From NCBI GenBank assembly GCA_964200075.2, contig CAXNAA020000514.1, forward strand, positions 1 through 20,590: a stretch of DNA of 20,590 nucleotides. Direction: 5' to 3'. A program made the translations under genes and the position numbers. Positions 1 to 9,822 of this stretch are shown here, piece after piece. Numbering within the stretch: the first letter of the stretch is position 1; each line of letters starts with the position of its first letter. This stretch comes from Sphacelaria rigidula (taxonomy: Eukaryota > Phaeophyceae > Sphacelariales). The notes under the pieces were generated by a model. It was not told the DNA's origin. It did not search any database and saw nothing but the letters and a program-made list of their open reading frames with translations.

Positions 1-548
1 CTCCGGGTTCTCATCCTCAATGAAAAGCACCATCCTCAACATAGATGATCGGCTGTTACGATAAGAAATCATTCATGGGTGTAATCTATTCTGAGGCCCT
101 TGGACAGGTGTGAGGTTTTCGCACGTCGTGGAAACCGGTGAGTGTTGGAGGTGCTTGTTTGCGCTCATAGCCCAAACGGGTGCTCCGATTACTCATCGCC
201 AAGGCCATCGATTGGGATGCGGTTTTTTGCATCATCTGCGCCGAAACGACGGACACAAATGCCGTGGTCGATTTTTTTTTATCTCATCGGGATTCGAGTT
301 TTATCAAAAATTGAGTGGAAAACACATGAGTTTTTCGCGATTTTTTCGATCACCATAAATGCTTTGGTTCCACAATCGTATCAGATTGTGGCTCGGGCAA
401 ATACACGCCGGTGAGTGGCCGACGCACGCCGTGGTTCATAGTCCAGGACGACGAAACTGGGAAATCGTCAGGTGGTAACCCCACTCAAATCACAAGTACT
501 TTGGGGGATTTTACGGCGTGCATAATCAGGGGATGAACGAGATCTCCG

Positions 549-607
549 CTCTGTTCGTGCTTTTGGTCGGTGACACTTTTGATGCCCATTTTGGGGGGGC
601 AGGCGAC
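549..607 (-). repeat. Dispersed repeat, left copy (inverted relative to 16535-16593)
   Basis: Its reverse complement matches 16535-16593 over 59 ungapped bases with about 6 mismatches, including ccaaaatgggca and gtgtcaccgaccaaaagc. Weaker similarity continues a short way on both sides. It is probably a fragment of a transposable element family; no transposase is visible nearby. Confidence 0.8.
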
Positions 608-1188
608 CCGTTACAGTGCTCTTTAGATGGTGACCAGGCTCGAGATGGGTGTTTTCATTGTAGGCTTGGATAGCTGTAGTCCTCAGTACGCCGTACAGCT
701 TCGAGAGCACCAGGATGCCATGTATTCATCATGGAAGCGCTCAAAGGCCTCGTGGCGCGCATGAACTGGCACGTTCGCTGCTTGGACGCAAATCTACAAG
801 ACCCGCAGGTCTCTCCCCAAGTAACGCCCGTTTACGTCAGGTGGAAGTTCAAGATGTCAACGCAGTGCAAACTCAGCTTTAGGGCGCGGGATCGTATGTG
901 TAGCGCTCCTATGATAATGAGTGCAATGCTCGAGGTAGCTCTGGCACTCGTGTATTGGGGCGAGGTGCGGGGTACTATACAACGTTGTCTATATCGTCAA
1001 CAGATATACTATACAAGGATAACGTTTCACTTGTGCCTGCTGGGCAAAAATGGCTACTCGGTTGAAAAATTCGGCTGTCGTCAGTATTTCAAGCTTGACA
1101 GGTTCCGGTCAGGTTGTATACCCAGAAGCAGCTGTGCTGATGAGTTCATGATGACTGGTCGATTGTCCCTGGCGGTCGGCGCGACGAA

Positions 1189-1246
1189 CACACACACACA
1201 CACACACAGACACACACACACACATCACCACCACCACCACCACCAC
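1189..1246. repeat. Compound microsatellite (CA)n then (CAC)n
   Basis: A CA dinucleotide run with one GA interruption (1189-1223) is followed by CAC/ACC trinucleotides to 1246. It gives the Thr-His and poly-His strings in the open frame 731-1324 and its minus-strand shadows, so those frames are partly a product of the repeat. Confidence 0.95.
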
Positions 1247-2106
1247 ATGCAAGTGTTCGTGTTTGTTTACTGCGGGCCAATAGATTGCCCCGTACTTCTG
1301 TTTGAGAAACACTCGAAGGAATGAGCCCCCCGACAGAATAGGCCAGCCACATATCCATGAGACCACACAATGGCAGGGTTTCAAGAGTGGCCATTTGGAG
1401 GCAATTGATCCGCGCGGTGGCGCGTACGCGGCCTGTGTGCATTGACAGCGGGGTGCTGTGCGAAAACACATGCTCCTCGGATGACAGGTATGACCCCACC
1501 TCGACCACTTCACATAGAGTCCACGACTTTCCGACTCCTCGATTTGTCGGAGTTTGCGACGACGACAACACCCCAGCAAAGTTTATGATCTTGACAATAT
1601 CTCATCAAAATCTTTTTCGACAAATAACGTCCCGTTGATGTGCAGCGACGGTTTCGTTCGAGAAATATCGACACGACCGGAAAGCATCGTTGTTTACCAC
1701 CCAGGGTGTTGTACAGTACTCGATCACGCCGTGGCGAACACACATGAACGGACCACTCATGTGTACACAACGAATCAATCCCGATATACAATTAGCCACA
1801 TTTGAGTATGATTCCGTCACCCACCTCTATCCCAGTACCCATCTTGGTGCAGTATGTGTGTGCGGTGGGTCGCCGGCGACAGGCCAGCTAAGCAGTCGGT
1901 GGTGCAACGTTTGCCACCACACTTTACCGACACTGTGTCTCAGACCCGTACATGGGAAAGAAAACGTCCCCTGACAAAATAATGCCTCATTCCCCCTCCC
2001 GTCACAGAGTGCAGTACAGACTAGTGCAGTTAGTCCGTCCTGAAGAAGCTTGTGAGAGGGCGAGAATCAGCTGCCTACCTGAGCAAATCCAAGGGAAGTA
2101 GCTAAG

Positions 2107-2115
2107 ATGGTGAGT
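2107..2115 (+). promoter_or_regulatory. Candidate start codon abutting a strong 5' splice site (possible QCR6 first exon)
   Basis: The sequence gctaagATGgtgagttgc places an ATG directly before a GTGAGT donor. Joined in phase 0 to the acceptor at 9871 it would give M-ADDEPRDP, the length and N-terminus expected for QCR6 (plant forms start MADDE or similar). Among ATG-GT combinations I noticed upstream of 9872, this has the best donor. The implied intron would be 7,762 bases, which is long, so a nearer initiator exon is an open alternative. Inference only. Confidence 0.3.
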
Positions 2116-4633
2116 TGCAATATGTGCAGGTTACTATTTCCGTCAGTCTTGCATCGACCGATGTTCTGCGGTTTGCTTGTGATCAATCGTGCGAATACGG
2201 ACAAGAAGCGTACGACTCTGTGAAGGAAATTAACTACTTGGCTTTTCACGGGAGCTGTAGAACAGCGGCCTACTCTCCGTACCCTTCACACAGCCGATGC
2301 CGTCCTTCGGCTGCGTTTTCATGGACTTTGCGGAAGGACCTTGTGCAGTTTTGACAACATCACTGAAGGGCATTGCACAAGATCTTATCTTTGCACTCCA
2401 TGCCTGCTCCAGTGTTCTCCATGAATCCATGAACTGGATGGAATTAACTGTGTTGACTAGATGCGAGTGCTCTTCCTCTCCGCCAGCAAAGCATACACAC
2501 TACGAACAGCTCCGAGACGAAACCGCGTGTTTGCGTTGCCGCCGTACTTTCGGAACACCCCTCATTAGCGCAAGTTTTGAGGCAACTGGGTGTCTGCCTA
2601 GCGGACGCACATCCCAACATAGACAGGTACACACAACCAGCGGCATATATGTGTGTATGTAAGTGCAGAGTATATGGAGGCTGTTGTGATGCTGGCGTTG
2701 TGAACCCGGAGTTGCGTGCACCGTTGTACTGTCTATATACTCTGCTGGACTGCGCTGTGTGCAGCACTTCGTACCAGCACCGAGAACAGCCGATTTCTGC
2801 AATCCAATACCTTGACGCACAGGGTCCTTTCTGGAAGTCATCCTCGATTCACATGCACGCTCCGGATATAGTACAGTACAGTACTGAACGGGTGGGAACA
2901 TGGCTATTGCACAAACAATTGCAGGGATGCCACGCGGCTGAGGGTGCTTCTATTGCGTGTCTATGGTCCCCAGGAAAGGTACTAATGGTACCAAAGTAAG
3001 CCGTGACGCGGTGACGGGACTTGACCGCGCAAGAGTACAGACATGTGACTGTGACAGCCCAATGCAATGTTGCGCTTTGCCTCCTTAGCAAACGCTTGTC
3101 AGAGCCCGAACTATATGTTCAGCTTCTAAACTACGACATGCACTGCAGGTTGAAACTCTTGCATTTGCAGACAGTTTCATCCTGACGGCACAGACTGGAA
3201 AGGGTACACGCAGTTCTTCCTCCGTTTGTCACTCTCGAGATAGTCCGCGGTGTTGAATCGTGATGTGGGAGACACCCCGTCACTCCGAAAATCCCCATTG
3301 CTCAGCGTCGCTGAAGTGGACGAACTTGGGAACACTTGTCCATATTCATTTATTTGGACGTGAGGATCAACCTCTATTCTAGTGAGGCAGACGAAACACC
3401 CCAACACGTCTGATGTGTCGTGGTGAGTAGGCGCTCGTGCAGTATGCTTCGAACAATCGAAAGACTCGCTTCCATACGTGTAGATCAAATTATCTCTCCT
3501 CACCCATCAGGACTCGAGACCGCCGTTTGGATCAAAATTGACTGCTGACAGTCCCGTGGAAACTAGGAGATAAGGTGGGGAAGGAGCTCAGCATCATCTT
3601 GGTGCGATCCGTCTGGAATCAAGATATACCACAGATCGACCTTTTGCCCCGCTGTTGTACTGTACAGAACGCAGTTACACGAGAAGCCAGCAAACAGATT
3701 TGCCGTTCGCCTGGAAACCACGCTTGCCTGACCCGTAGTGCTGGGTGGCTGCGCAGTCGAGGGCTTGTGTGCGAGAACATGGTTTTGTTCGTACAGTTTT
3801 ATTGGGGAGCGCTTCAAAGAAAGTGTATGCGCATTGGAGTAGTTTCCAGTGTCGGTGCTCCAGCCAACTTCCTACTGGCGAAAGCTGTGTCCTGAACATC
3901 AGAAACCTCACCAGAGTCGGCAGTAACCGCCCAACTGTCTACTGCTGAGGCCGTCTGTTGTAAAAAGAAAATCGATTCGAAAACATGCGGTCGAATCGCA
4001 TTGGTCGCTACGAGGCCGTACAAGGTATCAGATACGTCCACGACATTTATGTTCTCAGATGGCTGCAAGTTCATTTTATTATTATTTGTGCGCGACGGAC
4101 ACGGTTAAACACAGAAAAGTTTAGCTTTTTCGAGCGAAACGAGAGGGCACATGAACTCATATGTTGCAGACAACCATGCCAGATACTACCCTTTCACGGA
4201 ACTATGCATAACCCACACGATTTATTCGTATCTACCAACTCATCACTGCAGCATAGGTTCGAGCTGAGCACAGGGATACACAGATTTCAGTGAAAGGGAA
4301 CCAACACCACAACCATCTTGGTATGACGTGTTTCTTTTTCGTCGGCGAGAACTTGAGCATATAATTCGGTGGTGGGGTCCACTGACGGAGCAGCATGTTG
4401 GGGTGGGCGACCGAATTGCAAACAAGCTCACGGGCAGTAGAGGCAGTGAAGAACTGCACGTGATTCAAATCTTCTTCACATCCTCCTCTATGTTAGCTTG
4501 TCTGCTTATTTTTCACATCGCGCCCGCATGCCGTACGAAACACCCTAAACACAGGTAGTATGTACTGTCGGTACTTTCTCTGCTGCTGTCTGTGGTGAAT
4601 AAAAGGAAACAAGTACCACCTCACCATTTCCGT
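2116..4633. other. No recognised gene; possibly intronic
   Basis: Several short frames overlap here. A pyrimidine-rich 3' splice-like site (ctcttcctctccgccag, ending 2487) precedes an open stretch that ends at a cag/gtacac donor-like site at 2625, but the translation matches nothing I know. The minus frame 3814-4074 (ATG start, 86 residues, starting MNLQPSEN) is protein-like in composition without recognisable motifs. If QCR6 starts at 2107 the whole region is intron. Confidence 0.5.
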
Positions 4634-4834
4634 CTAGTCTTTTCGGTCCAAAGCGTGCAAATTCTCTCGGGCCCAAGCATAGCAAAACGAACTCAATGCA
4701 TTCCGCCGCACGAACTCGTTCGCCTGTAGTCTCTTCTTTTTAGCGTGTGTCTCAGCACATTGGTTTTCGATCGTGAAAGTGCGATGGGAAACGGAAATCC
4801 CGATCTGATATGTCATACGTTCAACCATCGTCAT
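4634..4834 (-). CDS. Unrecognised small coding frame, outer (A') arm of an inverted duplication
   Basis: Function not recognised. ATG at 4832-4834 opens a 66-residue frame starting MTMVERMTYQIGISVSHRTF and ending in a Lys/Arg-rich segment. A diverged inverted copy (4845-4914, + strand) keeps MVE, QIGI and SAETH in register after a 12-base, frame-preserving deletion, but has acquired a TGA. Register-preserving change suggests that the ancestral sequence was translated. An alternative reading is that this is the terminal exon of a minus-strand gene: the acceptor catatcag at 4805 would start the exon at ATC (4804), phase 0, joining the donor at 5249 of the neighbouring minus frame. Confidence 0.4.
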   Translation of the reverse strand: MTMVERMTYQIGISVSHRTFTIENQCAETHAKKKRLQANEFVRRNALSSFCYAWARENLHALDRKD

Positions 4835-4914
4835 TAGTTTTGAAGATGGTTGAAATCACGATCCATCAGATCGGGATTTTGTTTTCGATCGAAAAATGAA
4901 GTGCTGAGACCCAC
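4744..4914. repeat. Inverted repeat A (imperfect palindrome, arms 4744-4829 and 4845-4914)
   Basis: The left arm ttcaaccatc (4820-4829) pairs with gatggttgaa (4845-4854) across a 15-base loop. Pairing resumes over the aaatcccgatctgat region and the cgatcgaaaa and gtgctgagac strings, with a 12-base gap in the right arm. The start codons of the two copies face each other near the loop. Confidence 0.75.
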
Positions 4915-5137
4915 TTTCATGGCAACGAATCTCGATTTGTACAAATATGAGGATTTCAGCCCATCTACGGGCGATTTTCTCCCGTGGATTGTTCATTTCG
5001 GACCCCAGTCCGTCGGGCAATGTTTTTCGCCTAGCTTGGAGCAAACCAATCAATTCTCCGATTTTTCTGGGCGTTGACTTTTGATACATACCTTTCTGCT
5101 GAAATCGGGACTTTTCCGTATCTCCTCCAATTTTTTT
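4845..5137 (+). pseudogene. Central broken inverted copy of both neighbouring minus-strand frames
   Basis: Bases 4845-4914 are an inverted copy of 4744-4829, and 4903-5137 are an inverted copy of 5148-5385. The two copied segments meet at a short shared string, gagacccac, and are in different frames. The first carries an in-frame TGA after the IEK codons; the second keeps its frame through the FLPWI codons, then an inserted base shifts it. It therefore looks like a dead copy fused from two sources, flanked by the versions with open frames. Confidence 0.6.
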
Positions 5138-5385
5138 GATTTTTTTTGGAAAAATCGAGGGAGATGCGGAAGTGTCCCTATTTGGGTAGAAAGGTGGTGA
5201 ACCAAGAGTCAACGTCCAGAGAATCGGAGAATTGATCTGGTTTACTCACAGCTAGGCGAAGAACATTACCCAACGGACTAGGGTCCGAAAAATCAATCCA
5301 CGGAAGGAAATCGCCTGTAGATGGGCTGAAATTCTCATACTTGTACAAGTCGAGATCCGTTGCCATAGTAAAAGTGGGTCTAAGA
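4903..5385. repeat. Inverted repeat B (long palindrome, arms about 4903-5137 and 5148-5385)
   Basis: Two arms of roughly 235 bases are inverted copies, by eye a little over 80% identical, around a T-rich centre of about 10 bases (gattttttttgg region). Conserved blocks include caattctccgat, cgcctagct, tttcagcccatctac and ttgtacaa. The centre lies in non-coding sequence 3' of the TAG at 5178, so the palindrome extends beyond the frame. Confidence 0.85.
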
Positions 5386-5420
5386 AAGTCAAGGCCCAAG
5401 ACACGGCCTGGGTCGAACAT
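5178..5420 (-). CDS. Unrecognised small coding frame, outer (B') arm of an inverted duplication
   Basis: Function not recognised. From the first true ATG (5420) the frame runs 80 residues to TAG at 5178-5180; it starts MFDPGRV and includes LYKYENFSPSTGDFLPWIDF, rich in aromatic and acidic residues. Support for coding comes from its inverted partner at 4903-5137. In the first part of the shared frame most differences are at third positions (for example gac/gat, aag/aaa, aca/acg, ttc/ttt, ctt/ctc), and the only early length difference is exactly 3 bases (FTM versus FM). This is the intact copy; the + copy is frameshifted. A GTGAGT donor sits in phase 0 at 5249, so the real exon may end at 5250 and splice to 4804. 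No signal peptide or membrane segment is evident. Confidence 0.45.
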   Translation of the reverse strand: MFDPGRVLGLDFLRPTFTMATDLDLYKYENFSPSTGDFLPWIDFSDPSPLGNVLRLAVSKPDQFSDSLDVDSWFTTFLPK

Positions 5421-6035
5421 CGCACTTAAAAAAGCCACACCAACTATTGAACTCGAGGAGACCGCGGCAGCGTCCAGAGGCACAGATGACAACAGGGCGC
5501 ACCATGTCCCTTCGCATCACAGCAGTAATAGAGAGGAGTAACAAACGAACGGTCATGTAGATGTTAGTCAGAAGAGTCTGACAAGTCACTCACGCGCACA
5601 CGCGTCATATTTCCTCGCATACACCTACAGTTCAGTGATTCGCGATTGAAACATGTCTGCAAAAAAAAAAAGCCCGAAGCCCAATGCAGCTCATGAAAAC
5701 GCCACAAATATTGGTGATCACGTTTTGTAATGTGTACCCTCGCTCGATGTCACGGTACCATTATCGTACATCATTTCGAACAAGGGAGCGATGACCTGGG
5801 CGCGACTCACGCTCGCTATCAGCTACGCGCCCTGCTGTTGCTACTCCATCTGTATTGTGTGCAGGCACCGAGTACATCGGTACGGATCCTCATGAAAAAA
5901 TCAAACTAAAATGAGCGATTTTTTCGTTTTTTCCAGTGCTCTTGAACGGATTTAATCCGGGCTTGCTGTGTTGGTGGACACTCGTGGGAGACTAGAACCC
6001 CACCGTACCATACTGGTGATTTTGTCTTTTTCTAG

Positions 6036-6147
6036 GGGTTGTGCTGTCCTGGAGCAGGAAACAGTGCTCAATGACGACGATAGCTTCATCTTATCTCATA
6101 CCCGGCCCGTATCCAAAGCGGTGCAGGATACAGGAGGAGCAAGCTAA
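6036..6147 (+). CDS. Candidate terminal exon of an unrecognised gene
   Basis: A good 3' splice site, tgtctttttctag, ends at 6035. From it, one base plus 36 codons run to TAA at 6145-6147. The frame begins GCAVLEQETVLNDDDSFI and has a balanced, protein-like composition. A second acceptor, gttttttccag, at 5936 opens a 10-codon stretch starting LLNGFNPGLL that could join in phase through a weak donor at 5968. An ATG at 5653 in fair context starts MSAKKKSPKPNAAHEN. None of this matches a family I recognise, and the chain of exons is speculative. Confidence 0.25.
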
Positions 6148-6906
6148 GTGCAAATGGAGACTGCAATGCCAACTCCGGCGACCACAACCATGCCGCAGGC
6201 ACGACGGCGCTCATGACGAACGTTGTGTACACCAACCTAAAATACAGAAAGACAAAACATCCCTTGTGAGGCCGTTATTACCCTGGATAACACCTCTCTG
6301 CAGCACGGTGCTGCTCTGCGGCTGCGGGCTGCAGAAAGCCGGTGATTACAAGTGTGACGGAGTCCATACTAGAATCAGGTTTGCGGTATGAAATGCGTTA
6401 TGAAATGTAGAGGGACTGCTAACAAGTCGATTCAAATTTCTCAAAGTTAGTGTGTGCGTTATGACATTTGGCCCGTACGCATGAACCCACCACCGTGTGT
6501 ACGCTTGGGTTTTTGTGCGTCGCCTATTTTCTCCCATTGATGGCATCAGATTGCGTTTGAGCACACCAGGACCCCCGTTCTTGGGATATGACTCAACCCG
6601 TAGATTTTACATGAGCCCCACCAAAACTCGCTCTCCCGTCACATAGAGGGCACGAAAAGAATCGAAAGACCCAAGGCCGTTCCGCCTGGATATGCAACAC
6701 TTGCGATGGATTGTCGCCTGTGTCATGATACCACGGCGGCACGTAGGCGGACAGCGTGGCATGTACCTGTGGCCCCCAATTGCCCAAGATGGATAGATAC
6801 AGACACACCACACCACACATGGAGGTGGGCACCGAATACAAGAAACAGAAAAAAAGATCTCGGATAAGAAGCGTTAGTCTCGGAAACAAAATAAACGGTT
6901 TATCCA

Positions 6907-6974
6907 TTTTTCCTTGCCCATCAGGTTTAACCGGTTCACCGGAAAACCGGTTAAACCTTATGGGCAAGGAAAAA
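6907..6974. repeat. Near-perfect hairpin, 30-base arms with 8-base loop
   Basis: Arms 6907-6936 and 6945-6974 pair at 29 of 30 positions; the single mismatch is at 6922. The loop is caccggaa. The arm contains tttaaccggtt next to the loop and ttccttgcccat further out. No gene is seen on either side. It could be a small foldback element, a structured RNA or a replication-derived palindrome. Confidence 0.9.
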
Positions 6975-7357
6975 CGCCGTCAAATCGTAGGTGAGTTGGG
7001 CGTTGTTGTGGTGTGTGATGGATATGCTCAAACACACCCATCGCCGATGACGGCAAAGTTCAATCTCACATCTTTGCACACGTCCAGCACCTGTCAAACT
7101 TTCAGCACGGTGACTGGTGACAACGATTTCAATGCGTAATGGGGAATGGTGTCGGTGATTCCTTGAACAGCTGCTGTTCAAATTTGGCACCTAACCCTAG
7201 CCAACACAGGGTGTCGAAAGGAAAAACTGCACTAGTAGGCACCTGAACTGTTCATTTTGTAATTTCTTCGTAATGGGCGATTTTCGTGGGCTATTTCGCT
7301 TGCAACCGCTCATCACGTTGAGGATCTGAAAACACCTCTATCCACTCCACATCCCAA

Positions 7358-7376
7358 ATATATATATATATATATA
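7358..7376. repeat. (AT)n microsatellite
   Basis: About nine AT dinucleotides in an AT-rich, gene-free stretch just before the 7430-7483 hairpin. Confidence 0.9.
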
Positions 7377-7429
7377 CATTTATGTCTTACTCAAAAGAGA
7401 CACGCGGCCATTCAGCTATCCCTAATAAA

Positions 7430-7483
7430 ATCCTCTACCGCGATTTTCATTCTGTCGAGAGGGTAAAATACCCTCTAGAGGAT
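7430..7483. repeat. Nested hairpin with A-rich tail
   Basis: An outer pair, atcctcta (7430-7437) and tagaggat (7476-7483), encloses an inner stem, agagggta/taccctct (7458-7465 and 7469-7476), with a 3-base loop. The two share one base, so they are alternative or partly stacked structures. A run of A follows immediately. Confidence 0.6.
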
Positions 7484-7562
7484 AAAAAAAAAAGTTTGAG
7501 TGCGACAATCAATCAACAACCAATCAGGGTGTTGCATCCCCGGGTACGGTCATGAACGAATC

Positions 7563-7728
7563 CTCTGGAGGGCATCTGATGCTCCAGTGACTTCTGAACT
7601 CTGAATCCCTCGAGAGTAACAAAGAAGATGGTGCTCTGGAGGGCCGGGTATCCTCCAAATTTCTGCGGAGGGATGCGCTGCCCTCCAGAGGCGAAACGAA
7701 GGCGGTTGATCCCACCCCTCTGGAGGCT
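7563..7728. repeat. Cluster of CTCTGGAGGGC motifs with a hairpin
   Basis: The 11-mer ctctggagggc occurs at 7563-7573 and 7634-7644, its reverse complement at 7680-7690, and the shorter ctctggaggc at about 7718. The middle pair forms an imperfect stem (7634-7656 with 7667-7690) around a 10-base loop. No recognised gene covers this; minus frames through it have no domain I recognise. Confidence 0.7.
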
Positions 7729-8258
7729 CGAAACGTTGATAAAAGCAAAGTATTTGTGGGAGTAGCCGAATGGCCGCGTGTGTGAGTGACTTACGGGCTG
7801 ACCTGTCATCGGGGGTCCTGCCATTTTTCAGCCCAGATACTGACTCTTTCCGAATTTTCGGTCGATCCGGCCTGCCTCGATCGCATTTTTGAAGAAATGT
7901 ACGCGATTGTTTCTTATATTCCACCTACTCATTGCACTAGAGTCGAGTAACTGTTTGACGGTCAATAACACCCTCCTGATGAGCGGGGTATCTACTCGTA
8001 TCGCCCGATAACACCACGCAACACTAGCTTGGGCAGTGGGGGAAGGGTAAGACGATCTGTTCATTTTACCAAAAGGTACCGACGCTAGCACTTTCGAGTT
8101 CTATCCAAGGGTAGTACTTGGGAAAAATCCCAAAACCCTGAAAAGTTCGGGCGCCCAGTACTTTATGTGCCCCACACCCCGCCCGCCCCTCCAACCCAAT
8201 GCTCAAAAATACGAGGGAGGAACAGGGGTCACGCATTCCTCAACTTCAAACTTAACCA

Positions 8259-8289
8259 TTGAACCGGTTCACCGGAAAAACCGGCTCAA
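8259..8289. repeat. Short hairpin related to the one at 6907-6974
   Basis: The arm ttgaaccggtt and its partner flank the same caccggaa loop found at 6937-6944. The string aaccggttcaccggaaaa is shared exactly between the two loci. The stem is about 11 bases with one mismatch that would be a G-U pair in RNA. Confidence 0.75.
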
Positions 8290-9822
8290 CCGCCATAATG
8301 ACGCTCCCTTTTCCCGGTTAGCGGGGAAAAAAAACTCCGTTTCATTTTGTTCAGAACTGTAACCAGCGAACACCTTTTGGGGTTTCCAAGAACCGGTTAT
8401 GAACGCTTTTAATTCTACAGGTGCCCACCTCTAACCACACCGGATGCATCTACGTTGCGCCGCTGTATTTCCGTGTATGTGCGTGTTGAATTGTTGTCGC
8501 AAGCGGTGCCCTCGTTGATTGATGGTCGCTCCCTCGTGCAGTTTGCTGTCGTATAAATGGTGGGTCACCGACTCCGCTGCAGCTGGGCCATGATATTCTT
8601 GACCGCGGTCGTCACATGACGGACGTCATACTTTTTCTCTTGGCCACGTGTCCGTGTTCCTGAACTCGCACGAAGATGTTCATTTGAGATTCTGAACTAC
8701 TGTCCGGTTAGTTCAAAGATGGTCGCGTAGGATCTTCACTCTTGTCGTCCGGTTCAGAGACGACGGATCGCGTGAAAATTCTCGCGGCACATAAAGTGAT
8801 GTTTGGTTCCAGGCTGCATAAATTTCCTCATTTGGGTGACATTGGCCAAAACGAATCCAAGCGTGGGAATTCTCAGTCGCTCGTTGCGCTCGGCTTTTTG
8901 CATATCAATTACCTGTCGATTTTGCCTCCTCGAACCACCCACCTTTTTTTTTTGGGGGGGGGGGGGTTCGTGAAAGGTGTTACCGAGGCGGAATATTACC
9001 GCTGCACAGTTGTGTTTATGTGAACTCCGCACAGGATGTCTACATGTAGAATAGTAGCAACCCAATTGCAGCAAAACGGTTGTTTTGAGCCGAAGAAGCC
9101 GAACGAAAAAATCGAGGTTTCGCGGTATGATCTCATGTATCCCTCATCTCTGTAGAATCTGTCCATCATCGGGTCGAAGTCATCACCCGGAAGCCCCAAA
9201 CTGTTGATTCCTGATCACGATGTGAAGGTTTGAAGCACTCTATTGAAATTCGTTTTTGAACTGGCGGCTGACTACCTGCATTGCATTCCGATGTAACGGT
9301 GGCCCCCCTCAAGCCTGGTCGTATTTGCTGTGTTGAAGTTTGGCTCACAGCTTTCCCCCTTTATCGAGTAAATTTGTTGCATACAAGTCACTCACTAGGA
9401 CTATTGTTTGGCCATCTCTCGGCATGGTGTAGCAGTTGACTCTGGTCAGCAGTCAATAGTCTACGCTCGAGGCCCAAGGATCCGCAGGGTGACCCGAGTG
9501 GGAGGGGGTGTACTCATGATATTGTATGTCGTAGTCTTGAGACATTTGTTTTCGAACCCCCTCAAAGCCGTGACGGAACATGTTGGGTTTTCGCTAGGCC
9601 AGGCTCGCAGTCAATCATCAAGCGCGAAACGCCGTCTTGAAAAAGAGGGAGATATTGGATACCTCGGCGTTGACTGTGGCGGTCAGCAGTTCTGGGTATC
9701 GTGCCCGCTGGTGAAACAGTTCACACGAACACGATGTAATCATCTTTGATTAGCGTACCCCGCGCCCCCTCCCTTTATTTGCCCGTCTTTCCGTCCGTTG
9801 GTTTGACCCATTCTGTAATTCT
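8290..9822. other. No recognised gene; upstream of the QCR6 acceptor
   Basis: The TATA-like string tataaatgg occurs at 8552, next to an ATG-GTGGGT, and a further ATG-GTCGCG lies near 8719; either could in principle belong to a QCR6 first exon but their donors are weaker than that at 2110. The frame 9408-9749 has no recognisable domain. The T10-G13 run is at 8944. Confidence 0.5.
8944..8966. repeat. T10-G13 homopolymer junction
   Basis: Ten T bases are followed directly by thirteen G bases. Such runs are prone to length error in assembly and slippage in vivo, and any frame crossing it is unreliable. Confidence 0.95.

Larger units (their letters stand above)
1..2106. other. No recognised gene
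   Basis: Apart from the dispersed repeat at 549-607 and the CA microsatellite, I see no gene. The longest frame (731-1324, ATG start, 197 codons) has no domain, and its C-terminal third is microsatellite translation. A small hairpin acacatga/tcatgtgt lies near 1740-1763. Confidence 0.6.

Noticed and set aside
731-1324. 197-codon ATG frame on the + strand
   Set aside because: No domain; the last third is translation of the CA/CAC microsatellite, and a frame of this length is not far beyond chance for this window.
3814-4074. 86-residue minus frame with ATG start and protein-like composition
   Set aside because: No motif, no partner copy and no convincing splice context; not strong enough to list as a gene.
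8548-8560. TATA-like string tataaatgg as a promoter
   Set aside because: The ATG overlaps the motif, no gene is recognised directly downstream, and one short match is expected by chance.
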